A DNA stretch of 64,000 nt, taken from positions 474,667 through 538,666 of the forward strand of contig NZ_FOTE01000003.1 in assembly GCF_900114475.1 (NCBI RefSeq). The letters are read 5' to 3'. The translations under genes were made by a program, and so were the position numbers. This document shows, one piece after another, positions 17,570 through 25,998 of the stretch (positions are counted from its first letter, which is position 1; each line of letters opens with the position of its first letter). Origin of the DNA: Paenibacillus sp. 1_12. GTDB taxonomy: Bacteria > Bacillota > Bacilli > Paenibacillales > NBRC-103111. The notes under the pieces were generated by a model. That model saw only the letters and a list, made by a program, of their open reading frames with translations, had not been told where the DNA came from and did not search any database.

Positions 17570-18658
17570 ATGACGAATCGAGCTTATAATTTCAATGCGG
17601 GTCCAGCGGCGCTCCCGTTAGAAGTGTTGCAACAAGCGCAAGAGGAATTTGTAGAGTACAACGGTATTGGTATGTCATTGATGGAAATTTCCCATCGCAG
17701 CAAAGAATATGAAGCAATTAACGCTGAGACGCAGCAGCTCTTATTGGAGTTATTGGGCTTGGAGTCCGGTTACCAGGCTTTATTCCTTGGTGGCGGCGCC
17801 AGTACGCAATTTGCAACGATTCCGTTGAACTTCCTGAAGCCGGGCAAGGTGGGCAGCTACATCATTACGGGCAGCTTTTCTGAAAAAGCTTATCAAGAAG
17901 GTCAAGTTGTTGGTGAAGCAGTAATCGCAGCTTCGAACAAAGCAGGCAAATGGAGAAGCTTGCCGAAGGCATCCGATATCCAGCTCGATCCGAATTCAGC
18001 CTACTTACACATGACAACTAATAACACGATTGAAGGCTCGCAGTTCTCATACATTCCAGAAACGGGCGACATTCCTTTGATCGGTGATATGACGAGTGGA
18101 ATATTGAGTCGTCCTATAGATAGTAAGAAATTCTCCATGATCTATGCGGGCGCACAGAAAAATCTTGGACCTTCCGGAGTCACCGTAGCTGTTATTCGTG
18201 ATGAACTGCTTCAGGAAGAGCCTAAACATATTCCTTCGATTCTACGGTATACAACACACGCAAGCAATGGATCCCTATATAATACACCTCCGGTTCATTC
18301 GATTTATATGGTGAATCTGGTATTGAAATGGGTGAAGGGGCAAGGTGGTGTTGCACAGCTGGAGAAACAAAATGTGGCCAAAAGCAGCCTGATCTATGAT
18401 GTTATCGATGCCAGCGGCGGTTATTACACCGGTAATATTGATCCGGATAGCCGTTCGATTATGAATGTGACATTCCGTTTGCCAAGCGAGGAATTGGAAA
18501 AGAAATTCGTTAAAGAATCGCAGCAGCATAACTTTGTAGGACTTGCAGGTCATCGCAGCGTTGGGGGTATTCGTGCTTCCGCCTATAATGCTGTTCCATA
18601 CGAAGCTTGTAAGGCATTGGCTGACTTTATGATCGATTTCCAAAAAAATAACGGATAA
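17570..18658 (+). CDS. serC: phosphoserine aminotransferase
   Basis: SerC transaminates 3-phosphohydroxypyruvate to phosphoserine in serine biosynthesis, using pyridoxal phosphate. The protein has 362 residues, normal for the family. The N-terminus RAYNFNAGPAALPLEVL is characteristic. The glycine-rich LFLGGGASTQF and the Schiff-base Lys197 in YAGAQKNLGPSGV are visible. The C-terminus includes GLAGHRSVGGIRASAYNA. GAAGGTGTG precedes the ATG. It is a single gene with a terminator at 18670. The 254-base upstream region shows no T-box or riboswitch that I can recognise. Confidence 0.96.
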   Translation: MTNRAYNFNAGPAALPLEVLQQAQEEFVEYNGIGMSLMEISHRSKEYEAINAETQQLLLELLGLESGYQALFLGGGASTQFATIPLNFLKPGKVGSYIITGSFSEKAYQEGQVVGEAVIAASNKAGKWRSLPKASDIQLDPNSAYLHMTTNNTIEGSQFSYIPETGDIPLIGDMTSGILSRPIDSKKFSMIYAGAQKNLGPSGVTVAVIRDELLQEEPKHIPSILRYTTHASNGSLYNTPPVHSIYMVNLVLKWVKGQGGVAQLEKQNVAKSSLIYDVIDASGGYYTGNIDPDSRSIMNVTFRLPSEELEKKFVKESQQHNFVGLAGHRSVGGIRASAYNAVPYEACKALADFMIDFQKNNG

Positions 18659-18669
18659 ATATCAAAAGG

Positions 18670-18701
18670 CAGCCCTGTTGTCTATGGCAGGGCTGTTTTT
18701 A
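18670..18701 (+). terminator. rho-independent terminator after serC
   Basis: CAGCCCTG (18670-18677) pairs with CAGGGCTG (18688-18695), followed by TTTTT. Confidence 0.88.
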
Positions 18702-18785
18702 TATGAAAAAAAGCCTTGTGCCGCATGAATACGCAGCGCTTGGCTTGGTATGACTTTGTGATTTATGATGATGACAATGATTGAA

Positions 18786-19499
18786 TTAAGCTAAAGATTC
18801 TTTCATAGCCGGCTCAGTCAGCTTATAGCCAACGTTGCGGATGGTAACAATATATTCAGGATTGCGCGCATTACCTTCGATTTTATCTCGCAGGTGACTG
18901 ATATGGACATCGACAATACGGGTATCACCAAGGAAATGATAATCCCAAACACCGTGAAGCAGCTGCTGGCGACTGAGCACCTTACCGCGATGCTTGCATA
19001 GGAACAGCAGAAGGTCAAATTCTTTGGGCGTCAGCTCAATAGGCTCACCTTTGATATGCACCTCGCGCTGATCCGGTTGAATCGAGATTTGTCCTATCGT
19101 TACCGGAGCGTTATCATTAGCAGAAGGCAAGGTTTGTATACGGCGAATAATGGCTTGTATGCGTGAAATAAGCTCTTGCGGTGAAAATGGCTTGGTCATA
19201 TAATCGTCGGCACCGTTATCCAGACCGGCTATTTTATCAGACAGGTCCTGCATAGCAGTCAGCATAATGATCGGCACCAGATTGTTTTGACTGCGCAGCT
19301 TACGGCATACCTGTATGCCATCCATTTTGGGAAGCATAAGATCAAGAACAATCAGATCAGGGCGAAAGTGCTGGATCGCCGAAAATACGGCTTCGCCATC
19401 ATATACACAGTGCACTTCATATCCAACAAGCTTAAGATTGAACTCTATCAACATCGAAATGGAAGGTTCGTCGTCAACGACAAGAATTTTCTTCTTCAT
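18786..19499 (-). CDS. PhoP/PhoB-like response regulator, orphan
   Basis: This 237-residue response regulator has a receiver domain (about 1-118) with VVDDEPS, phosphoacceptor Asp53 (IVLDLMLPKMDG) and the Lys of DDYMTKPFSP. An OmpR-type winged helix covers about 135-230 (ELTPKEFDLLLFL, TIRNVGYKL). No histidine kinase gene is next to it, so its partner is encoded elsewhere. It is divergent from the trmL gene. An AGGAG-type site lies just before its ATG. Confidence 0.9.
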   Translation of the reverse strand: MKKKILVVDDEPSISMLIEFNLKLVGYEVHCVYDGEAVFSAIQHFRPDLIVLDLMLPKMDGIQVCRKLRSQNNLVPIIMLTAMQDLSDKIAGLDNGADDYMTKPFSPQELISRIQAIIRRIQTLPSANDNAPVTIGQISIQPDQREVHIKGEPIELTPKEFDLLLFLCKHRGKVLSRQQLLHGVWDYHFLGDTRIVDVHISHLRDKIEGNARNPEYIVTIRNVGYKLTEPAMKESLA

Positions 19500-19644
19500 C
19501 CATCGAATCTCCTTTGTATAAACACTTAATAACCTTATTATCGCAGGTGACTATCATCCTCATATTAAGAATAAGTAAAATGTATGTAAAATCTGACCGA
19601 ATCCGTTAAGGTGATGGCTTATATAATCGAGGTGTTTGCTTACC

Positions 19645-20109
19645 ATGGCATTTCATATTGTTTTGGTTGAACCGGAAATTCCTGCGAATACAGGTAACAT
19701 ATCGAGAACCTGCGCGGCAACCGGAGCCGTGCTGCATCTGGTGCGCCCATTGGGCTTTGATACGGATGACAAAACCTTAAAGCGCGCTGGACTGGATTAT
19801 TGGCATTCTGTTCAAATTGAATATCATGATTCATTTCAGGAAGTAAAGGATAAATACAAGAGCGGCCGATTCTTTTTTGCAAGCACTAAAGCGCAGCAGC
19901 TTTACACTGAGTTTACATTTCAGGATGGCGATTTTTTTGTATTTGGTAAGGAAACGAAAGGGCTGCCGCCTGAAATTCTTGCTGAGCACCCCGGGCAATT
20001 AATCAAACTGCCGATGACAAAAGCAGTGCGATCGCTAAATTTGTCGAATTCTGCCGCCATTGTTTTATTTGAAGCATTAAGGCAAACCGGCTTTGAGGGA
20101 TTAGACTAA
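19645..20109 (+). CDS. trmL: tRNA (cytidine/uridine-34-2'-O)-methyltransferase
   Basis: This SPOUT-family methyltransferase 2'-O-methylates the wobble base of tRNA-Leu isoacceptors. It has 154 residues, typical of the family. The start at 19645 follows GAGGTG by 10 bases; an earlier TTG at 19636 would overlap that site. Motifs are PEIPANTGNISRTCAATG, FGKETKGLP and the knot region MTKAVRSLNLSNSAAIVLFE. A TATAAT at 19622-19627 lies very close to the ribosome site, so the leader would be short. Confidence 0.93.
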   Translation: MAFHIVLVEPEIPANTGNISRTCAATGAVLHLVRPLGFDTDDKTLKRAGLDYWHSVQIEYHDSFQEVKDKYKSGRFFFASTKAQQLYTEFTFQDGDFFVFGKETKGLPPEILAEHPGQLIKLPMTKAVRSLNLSNSAAIVLFEALRQTGFEGLD

Positions 20110-20241
20110 CAAATCTAGGTTTTTTAGCAGGATTTTGATTACATGTAGCGAATAATAATAAAGGACAAGATTCGACATTGTGGAGTGGTTCTGGGCTTGT
20201 CTATAGAGTCCATTTTTGTGTGAAGGTGAGGTGAATTTATA

Positions 20242-20496
20242 ATGAAGCCAGCAGGAGTTGTGAGAAAAGTAGATCAATTAGGTAGAATCGTGCTCCCGAA
20301 ATCGCTGCGCAAGCGATATCAAATGAATGAGGGCGATCCTGTTGAAATATTAGTAAGCGGGGATCATATTATTCTGGAAAGATTTCGTCCGCGTTGTGTA
20401 TTTTGTAGTTCTATGGAACAGGTGACTGAGTTTAAAGGTCGTCAGGTTTGTGCAGAATGCATGGGTGAAATCGTTGAAATGAGAGATAAGGAGTAG
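20242..20496 (+). CDS. AbrB-family transition-state-type regulator with C-terminal zinc ribbon
   Basis: This is an 84-residue DNA-binding protein. Residues 1-50 are the swapped-hairpin AbrB/SpoVT domain (GVVRKVDQLGRIVLPKSLRKRY, then GDPVEILVSGDHIILERF). In place of the AbrB C-terminal dimerisation domain it has CVFC and CAEC pairs separated by about 15 residues, a probable zinc ribbon. AbrB proteins regulate the transition to stationary phase and sporulation; the targets of this one are unknown. It is a single gene preceded by GGTGAGGTG and followed by a terminator. Confidence 0.88.
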   Translation: MKPAGVVRKVDQLGRIVLPKSLRKRYQMNEGDPVEILVSGDHIILERFRPRCVFCSSMEQVTEFKGRQVCAECMGEIVEMRDKE

Positions 20497-20570
20497 GCGT
20501 TGGTTTACTTCAGCTTCCTCATGTAATGTATTGTGCACTTATAAACTTCTACAAAACTTCTACAACAAAG

Positions 20571-20612
20571 AAAGCATCACGTAATCCCACTTAGGGAACG
20601 TGATGCTTTTTC
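20571..20612. terminator. terminator after the AbrB-family gene
   Basis: AAAGCATCACGT (20571-20582) pairs perfectly with ACGTGATGCTTT (20598-20609), followed by TTTC. The A-rich left flank makes it usable for the minus-strand small gene as well. Confidence 0.85.
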
Positions 20613-20651
20613 ATTTCATTTAACTATCATAGATGCGGGATTATTCGGCGC

Positions 20652-20750
20652 TTAGAGGCCTTTCGTCTTGTCATCATTATAACTTGACGTGCACATTGCT
20701 ACGATAAAGATTAAGAATACGAGATTAATGATCCAAAATGTTGCTGACAT
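20652..20750 (-). CDS. small membrane peptide (32 residues)
   Basis: This very short gene runs from an ATG at 20750 with a GGGGGTG ribosome site six bases upstream. A -10-like TATACT lies close before it. The product begins MSATFWIINLVFLIFIVAMC, a single hydrophobic helix, then ends in a short polar tail (TSSYNDDKTKGL). No function is recognised. Good translation signals and a plausible transmembrane peptide argue for a real gene. Confidence 0.5.
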   Translation of the reverse strand: MSATFWIINLVFLIFIVAMCTSSYNDDKTKGL

Positions 20751-20817
20751 CGGCTGCACCCCCTATTGTCTAGTATAACCATGTACTGGGCAAAAGAAAA
20801 CGGATAAAAGTGAACAA

Positions 20818-21888
20818 TTATTTAAAAAACAAGAAATGTGTAGGCAAAGGGCGCAGCTTTCCATCAGAAGGACGATTAATGACTTGACCGTCATAGATCA
20901 GACTGGAAGACCCACCGCCGTCCAAATTATAGGCATCTTTGACACCAAGCTGTACAAGCTTTTCCTGAAGCTCTGCCAATGTGGCGCCTGAACCGCCGCG
21001 TTCATCATATCCATCTGTGACGAGGAACAGCAGTTGGTCGTTTTTAAAATTGCCAATGACGGTGCGAGGTGCTCTAGCGGGCGAATTTTGCCACTGCGCG
21101 GGTATGGCCTGCTTTTTGCCGTTTTGCAGAAGGACAGGTACAAAGGTGGCACCAAAGCTCGGCTTCAGCTTGTCCAGATCCTCCTGCCGCGAGAATCTGC
21201 CGCCGATCAGCTTACGATCACTGCTCATACCAATAAAGGCCAAATCCTCGAAGGTAGGCTCAAAGCCGTACACGTATTTTCCATTTAGCATCGTCGTGCT
21301 GAGCGGGTATCTTTTACCCGAACGGTCGTCTGCGAAGCCGCCAGCATTAATACCGGCTACAGCTCCATAACGCCGTGCTGCCTCCAAGGTCGTTTCGCTG
21401 CTGCCGATCTTGTCTTTGCCAAGCACCATTTTCAGAGCTTTATCCGTTTTGACATCGACCTTCAAAGCATAGGCTTTATAATTGGCTTCATTCAAATAAA
21501 AGAGCTTCATGTCCAAATTGGAGCTTGTAGTCTGCTTGGCAGGCTTGACCCCCAGCTTGGTGCTGAACCGACTGTCGAATATGGCTGCCGGTCGGTTAGA
21601 AACGGAATCCGCAGATTGAGCCATGGCAGCTACATCGGAGGCACTTTGCGCATAAAGCTGATAAAAACGTTCGATGGTGGTCCGAGTTTGATCTGCCGCT
21701 GTTTTGGCGAGATCCAGCTTCTGCTCGGACTTTAACAGCTCGTTTTGAATAGAAAATTCAGTTTTCACATAACTTTGCAAATCAGGAAGCTCAACTGAGA
21801 GGTGGCTGACCATCAAAAAGCAAAATATTCCTATAAAAGGGGCTGAGGCCAAAATAAAAGTGCGATTAATGAGTTGAATCGGATTCAA
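20818..21888 (-). CDS. phosphodiester glycosidase (NAGPA/DUF2233) domain membrane protein
   Basis: This 356-residue protein starts at a TTG after GGAAG. One N-terminal membrane helix (about 10-30) is followed by a coiled-coil-prone stretch (about 45-75). The C-terminal domain (about 120-356) is of the phosphodiester glycosidase type (exopolysaccharide/NAGPA family): AGINAGGFAD, PLSTTMLNGKYVYGF, RAPRTVIGNF and YNLDGGGSSSLIYDGQ. Such enzymes cleave phosphodiester-linked sugars. It is the last gene of the minus-strand operon headed by the YesM/YesN-type pair, which suggests a role in processing cell-surface sugar phosphodiesters. Confidence 0.85.
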   Translation of the reverse strand: MNPIQLINRTFILASAPFIGIFCFLMVSHLSVELPDLQSYVKTEFSIQNELLKSEQKLDLAKTAADQTRTTIERFYQLYAQSASDVAAMAQSADSVSNRPAAIFDSRFSTKLGVKPAKQTTSSNLDMKLFYLNEANYKAYALKVDVKTDKALKMVLGKDKIGSSETTLEAARRYGAVAGINAGGFADDRSGKRYPLSTTMLNGKYVYGFEPTFEDLAFIGMSSDRKLIGGRFSRQEDLDKLKPSFGATFVPVLLQNGKKQAIPAQWQNSPARAPRTVIGNFKNDQLLFLVTDGYDERGGSGATLAELQEKLVQLGVKDAYNLDGGGSSSLIYDGQVINRPSDGKLRPLPTHFLFFK

Positions 21889-21917
21889 AGTGGGACACTT
21901 CCTTATTGAACAAGCTC

Positions 21918-22385
21918 TTATTGCAGGGTATCCAGGTTTTTCTTCAATTCATCCAGCTTTTTCTTCACTTCTGCAAGCTGTGTGTACAATTGGTTGCTGT
22001 TGTCAGTCTTGCTGTTGGCGCTGTCTTTGGTAAAGGCCAGCAATTCATTTAACGAATCGATTTTGGTCTGCATTTTGTTCAGATCGCCGCTGACGCTTTC
22101 TTTGAGCTGGCCCAGCTGCTTCTGATAATCCTGCTGGACAACAAGCAGCTGCTGCTCCGTCTGCTGGGCGATCTGCGCGGTGATTTGCTGTCGCATATAG
22201 TCGGTGTACAGCTTAGCTCCGTATAGTCCTCCAGTAATAAGGAGTGACCATGCCATAAATAAGAAAAGATAGGTTCTTCCTCTAACTTTACCTTTGCTTT
22301 TAACTTGCTTCTCGGTTACTGTGCTTGGTTTGCTTGTCCGCACCAAGGGCTGCTGGGATACTGCAGGGTCGAGGGGCGTATTCAT
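21918..22385 (-). CDS. single-pass membrane coiled-coil protein
   Basis: I do not recognise a family for this 155-residue protein. A basic, Ser/Thr-rich cytoplasmic head (1-35) is followed by one membrane helix (YLFLFMAWSLLITGGLYGA, about 39-58). The outer part is Gln/Lys/Leu-rich and strongly heptad-like (about 70-155), a likely coiled coil. Its ATG overlaps the stop of the YesN-type regulator by four bases (ATGA), so it is translationally coupled. The next gene's product also has a membrane helix and a coiled-coil stretch, so the two may form a complex. Confidence 0.7.
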   Translation of the reverse strand: MNTPLDPAVSQQPLVRTSKPSTVTEKQVKSKGKVRGRTYLFLFMAWSLLITGGLYGAKLYTDYMRQQITAQIAQQTEQQLLVVQQDYQKQLGQLKESVSGDLNKMQTKIDSLNELLAFTKDSANSKTDNSNQLYTQLAEVKKKLDELKKNLDTLQ

Positions 22386-23998
22386 AGTTGGCTCACCTTC
22401 CTGTATTCATTCGGCGACATACCGATCCATTTCTTAAACACTTTACTGAAATATTTTTCATCGTCGTAACCGACCATTCCTGCGATCTGAGCAATTTTCA
22501 GATGAGGATTGAGCAGCAGCAGCTTTGCCTTATCCACCCGCAGCTGAGTAATATAATCCGATATGTTGATTTGAAATTGCTGCTTAAATTTACGGGAAAT
22601 ATATTCACGGCTTAAGTAAAAATGTTGGGCAATCTCCATAAGCGTAATATCCTGATGATAATGGTTTTGGATATACTTTGCAATCTCAAAAATGGTATTG
22701 TTATCCTGCTGTTGATGCTCCAGCATTTGACTGGACAGCTTGATCAGACTATCGGTTAATTGCTCCTGCCATAAGGACAGGGACAGCTTGCCTTCATCAT
22801 CGAGCGGAAGGACAATGTCTGTGCGAGTGGCATCAATCATGAATTCAGGCTGACGATCACCGAACCATTCAATCAGCCAGCGGCTGCGCAATACGGTATA
22901 TTCATGGCGCCAATGATCGAGCTCTTCTATACTGATCGTGCTCAGCCTGCCAAGGGCCTGTATCCAGCCTTCGACAGCTTTAGCGATCTCAACAGCACTT
23001 CCGCTGCGTACAGACAGTCGAATAGGCTCTGCATAATCGGTAAATACGAGGGCGGGGTGCTGAACAGCAGATTGTTCCTGATATACATGTATTTGATTGT
23101 CTTTGCGCAGCAAATTGCGATGACGCAGAGCGGTCTTCGCTTGTCTGTAGGCAACGGGCAGGCCCGCTGGAAAAGGTTGTACCCAGCTCATGCCGATATC
23201 CAGTTTTCCCCTAATGGCTGTCCATATCCCATTCACAATATCGTTCAACAGCTCTTCTCCAGGTTTGAATCCGTATAACAAAACAATGATTTCATCCTCG
23301 CTGTTCCAGTAACGGTAGGCGATGCCCTGCGGCGGCTTCTGCTGAAGAAATTCATTACATATGTTCGTAAGCGAGAAGAATAATAGGTCCAGATTGGGCT
23401 CAAATTTACGCTTCAGACTAACGCTTATGGTCTCCAGACTAATGATAGCCAGCCTGCAATCCTTCATATCGCGGTCGAGACCAAATTCCTCGGATAATGC
23501 TTCGGCAGCAGCTTCAAAGCCATGAGGCTCCATAATGAAGTTGGATAGCACTTTATCCCAATAGACCGGTCGAATCTGGTTCATCTCTATATTGCGCTGC
23601 TGCTGACGCTGACGTTCAGATTCTTCCCTCTGCCAGCATTCAGCTGCTTTTCGAACTGCTGCTTCGAGCTGATCGGCATCGATCGGCTTTAATATGTAAT
23701 CGACACCCCCGTATTGAACCGTATGACGTACTAGCTGAAAATCATCGAATCCGCTGATCACGATCGTTTTTCCTGAAGGATAATGGTTTTGAAGCCATTC
23801 CAGCAGCTTAAGACCATCCATCGAGGGCATCATCATGTCAGTAAAAATAATTTGTGGTTTATGCAAAGTGATTAATTCAGTTGCTTCCTGTCCATCTTGT
23901 GCTTCATATATGTGATCAATGCCTAGCTCTTCCCAGGGGACCAGCAGCCTAATGGCTTGACGTACGTGCTTTTCATCATCAATGATGATGGCTCTCAT
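22382..23998 (-). CDS. YesN-type AraC-family response regulator
   Basis: This 538-residue response regulator has a receiver domain (about 1-125) with IIDDEKHVRQAI, phosphoacceptor Asp54 (IIFTDMMMPSMDG) and the Lys of DYILKPIDA. A long middle region precedes a C-terminal AraC double helix-turn-helix (about 440-538) containing IAQHFYLSREYISRKFKQQF and IAGMVGYDDEKYFSKVFKKW. It is the partner of the YesM-type kinase 14 bases upstream. Such pairs normally activate neighbouring sugar ABC transporter genes, here the divergent operon at 25999-29131. Confidence 0.93.
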   Translation of the reverse strand: MRAIIIDDEKHVRQAIRLLVPWEELGIDHIYEAQDGQEATELITLHKPQIIFTDMMMPSMDGLKLLEWLQNHYPSGKTIVISGFDDFQLVRHTVQYGGVDYILKPIDADQLEAAVRKAAECWQREESERQRQQQRNIEMNQIRPVYWDKVLSNFIMEPHGFEAAAEALSEEFGLDRDMKDCRLAIISLETISVSLKRKFEPNLDLLFFSLTNICNEFLQQKPPQGIAYRYWNSEDEIIVLLYGFKPGEELLNDIVNGIWTAIRGKLDIGMSWVQPFPAGLPVAYRQAKTALRHRNLLRKDNQIHVYQEQSAVQHPALVFTDYAEPIRLSVRSGSAVEIAKAVEGWIQALGRLSTISIEELDHWRHEYTVLRSRWLIEWFGDRQPEFMIDATRTDIVLPLDDEGKLSLSLWQEQLTDSLIKLSSQMLEHQQQDNNTIFEIAKYIQNHYHQDITLMEIAQHFYLSREYISRKFKQQFQINISDYITQLRVDKAKLLLLNPHLKIAQIAGMVGYDDEKYFSKVFKKWIGMSPNEYRKVSQL

Positions 23999-24012
23999 AA
24001 TTCATCCTCTTT

Positions 24013-25803
24013 TCATGGGAACACTTGCTTTGGTGCTGGACACAGCAATGTAATCCGAAAACCGCCATGCTCAGGCTGCTCCAATTGTATATCCGCCTCA
24101 CCGTTAAAGTAGAGCAGCAATCTGCTCTTAACATTATATAGACCAATGTGACTGGCTTGCTCGTTGTCAAAGGGATCTGAGTTTTTCCCCAGCTGATTAA
24201 GTAAAGCGTCAAATGCTTCAAGGGACATACCACTGCCATTATCTTCAATGACAAGCTTGACATGCCTGCCGTCTGCCGTCCATGTACTGGAGATAATAAG
24301 CAAATTGACTGGGTTGCGGTGATCAAAACCGTGTTTAAAATAATTTTCGACAAGTGGTTGCAGCAGCATTTTGGGGATTTGCAAAGATAAAGTCGATTCT
24401 TCTATATCATACCTTACAGTCAGCTCATTCTCAAAGCGCTGCAGCTGTAATTGCAGGTATGCCTTCACATGATTAAGCTCCTGCTGCATCGTCACGATGC
24501 TTTCATTCGTATTCATGCTGTATCGCATCATTTTGGCTAACGCGGACAGCAGCTGATAAATTTTTGGGGCACCATGCTGCAGAGCGAGTGTTCCAATCGA
24601 TTGCAGCGCATTATATAGAAAGTGAGGATTAATTTGTGCCTGTAAAGCCTTTAATTGGTTCGTTTTATTGGCAATATCAAGTTTGTATTCGCTCATAATC
24701 AGATTGTTAATGGTCTGCATCATCAAGCGGAAGCGACGCGCGAGAATACCGATCTCATCGTTACTGGTCACTTGAATGTCCACATCCATGTTGCCTGTTT
24801 GTATTTTACTGATATACCCAAGCAAATTGCGGATAGGTGCCGTAAACCGGAACGATATATAAAGTGTTGCCGAAATGACGACAATCAAAAACAAACTGAA
24901 GATCATGGCATTGATAATCGTAAGCTCTCTGGCATTTTTGTAAAGACTTTCATAAGGAATGCGTTTAACCAAGGTCCAATTCATATAAGGTGCGGTCATA
25001 CGCTCATAAATGTGAACGCCGGAAAATTGCTTGCTTTTGAATTCAAAGCTGCCGCTATTTGCGTTCTGCGAAATTAGATGTTGAACCCATTGTTCATTCA
25101 GGACATGCCCCAAGGAAACGGTATCTGCCGAATAAATGATAGTTCCCTTTTCATCCAGGATATACAGCTCCTCTTGTCCCTGCGTATACAGCTCTTCACA
25201 GATGGAACTGATGACTTCCAGATCAAAATCAATGGACAGTGTACCCAGCTCTTTTTGTGTAATTGCGTTGCGAATGGAACGATGTAACGTGATGACAGTG
25301 GAAGGCGGCGCATAAAACAACCTACCGGTTCCGTAATCGTGACTGACATGGGTGGGTTCCATATACACTTCGGCATTGTCAGTTGGCATGTATTTGGGAG
25401 GCGGGCCTTCACTTGGAACCGGATTTCGTTCAGAAATCAACAGGGAACGCTCGCTCTTGGCCATAAATAAATACACTTGCCTGATTTCCTTGACGGAGTT
25501 GGCAATTCCTAGCACACTTCGGGTGATTTCATTTCTGCTTAGATAATCGCTATCACCATTTTCGATGATATTGTACAAGGTGCTGTTATTGTATATGGAA
25601 AGCGAGCTTTGCTCGATGACGTTCAAATAATTCATCATATTTTTGTTGGCCTGATGAATCAGATTCAAATTGCTTTGGACGGATTCATTGGAAACCGTTT
25701 GTTTGGTGAAAAAATAGGTGATAATAATGGAGGTCGAAATGGGCACGATAGTGGCGACTAGCAGAAAAACAATAAGCTTATTGCGGATACTGCTGCGGAT
25801 CAT
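24013..25803 (-). CDS. YesM-type sensor histidine kinase
   Basis: This 596-residue membrane kinase has two helices (about 10-32 and 295-318) flanking a large extracytoplasmic Cache-like sensor. A HAMP domain (about 315-370) follows. The His-kinase core contains the LytS/YesM-type phosphoacceptor motif NPHFLYNALQSIG, then an ATPase domain with PLVENYFKHG and DNGSGMS. Its ATG follows GAGGAGG by six bases. Directly before that lies a hairpin element that also occurs upstream of prkA. It heads the operon running to 20818 and diverges from the ABC transporter genes it probably senses for. Confidence 0.93.
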   Translation of the reverse strand: MIRSSIRNKLIVFLLVATIVPISTSIIITYFFTKQTVSNESVQSNLNLIHQANKNMMNYLNVIEQSSLSIYNNSTLYNIIENGDSDYLSRNEITRSVLGIANSVKEIRQVYLFMAKSERSLLISERNPVPSEGPPPKYMPTDNAEVYMEPTHVSHDYGTGRLFYAPPSTVITLHRSIRNAITQKELGTLSIDFDLEVISSICEELYTQGQEELYILDEKGTIIYSADTVSLGHVLNEQWVQHLISQNANSGSFEFKSKQFSGVHIYERMTAPYMNWTLVKRIPYESLYKNARELTIINAMIFSLFLIVVISATLYISFRFTAPIRNLLGYISKIQTGNMDVDIQVTSNDEIGILARRFRLMMQTINNLIMSEYKLDIANKTNQLKALQAQINPHFLYNALQSIGTLALQHGAPKIYQLLSALAKMMRYSMNTNESIVTMQQELNHVKAYLQLQLQRFENELTVRYDIEESTLSLQIPKMLLQPLVENYFKHGFDHRNPVNLLIISSTWTADGRHVKLVIEDNGSGMSLEAFDALLNQLGKNSDPFDNEQASHIGLYNVKSRLLLYFNGEADIQLEQPEHGGFRITLLCPAPKQVFP

Positions 25804-25809
25804 ACGCGT

Positions 25810-25851
25810 CCTCCTCAGGGTTTCGCTTTAGCGAAACCGACTTCGTAAGCA
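25810..25851 (-). promoter_or_regulatory. structured leader element before yesM-type kinase (same family as at prkA)
   Basis: On the minus strand, TGCTTACGAAGTC (25851-25839) is followed at once by a perfect hairpin GGTTTCGC-TAAA-GCGAAACC (25838-25819). Then comes CTGAGGAGG (25818-25810), six bases before the ATG. The prkA leader at 37390-37430 has the same three parts in the same order, but its stem sequence differs while still pairing. Confidence 0.6.
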
Positions 25852-25998
25852 AAGCTAAGGTGTACCTCAACAAGTGCACAACCATTGTACCAAGGGGTAT
25901 CAATAAATTCCACCTGTTGCGTCACCATTGTCAGTGTTCTAGTGTGTTAAATCTTTCTATACTGAGAACATAACTCGCATCGAAAGGAGAGAGATGCC

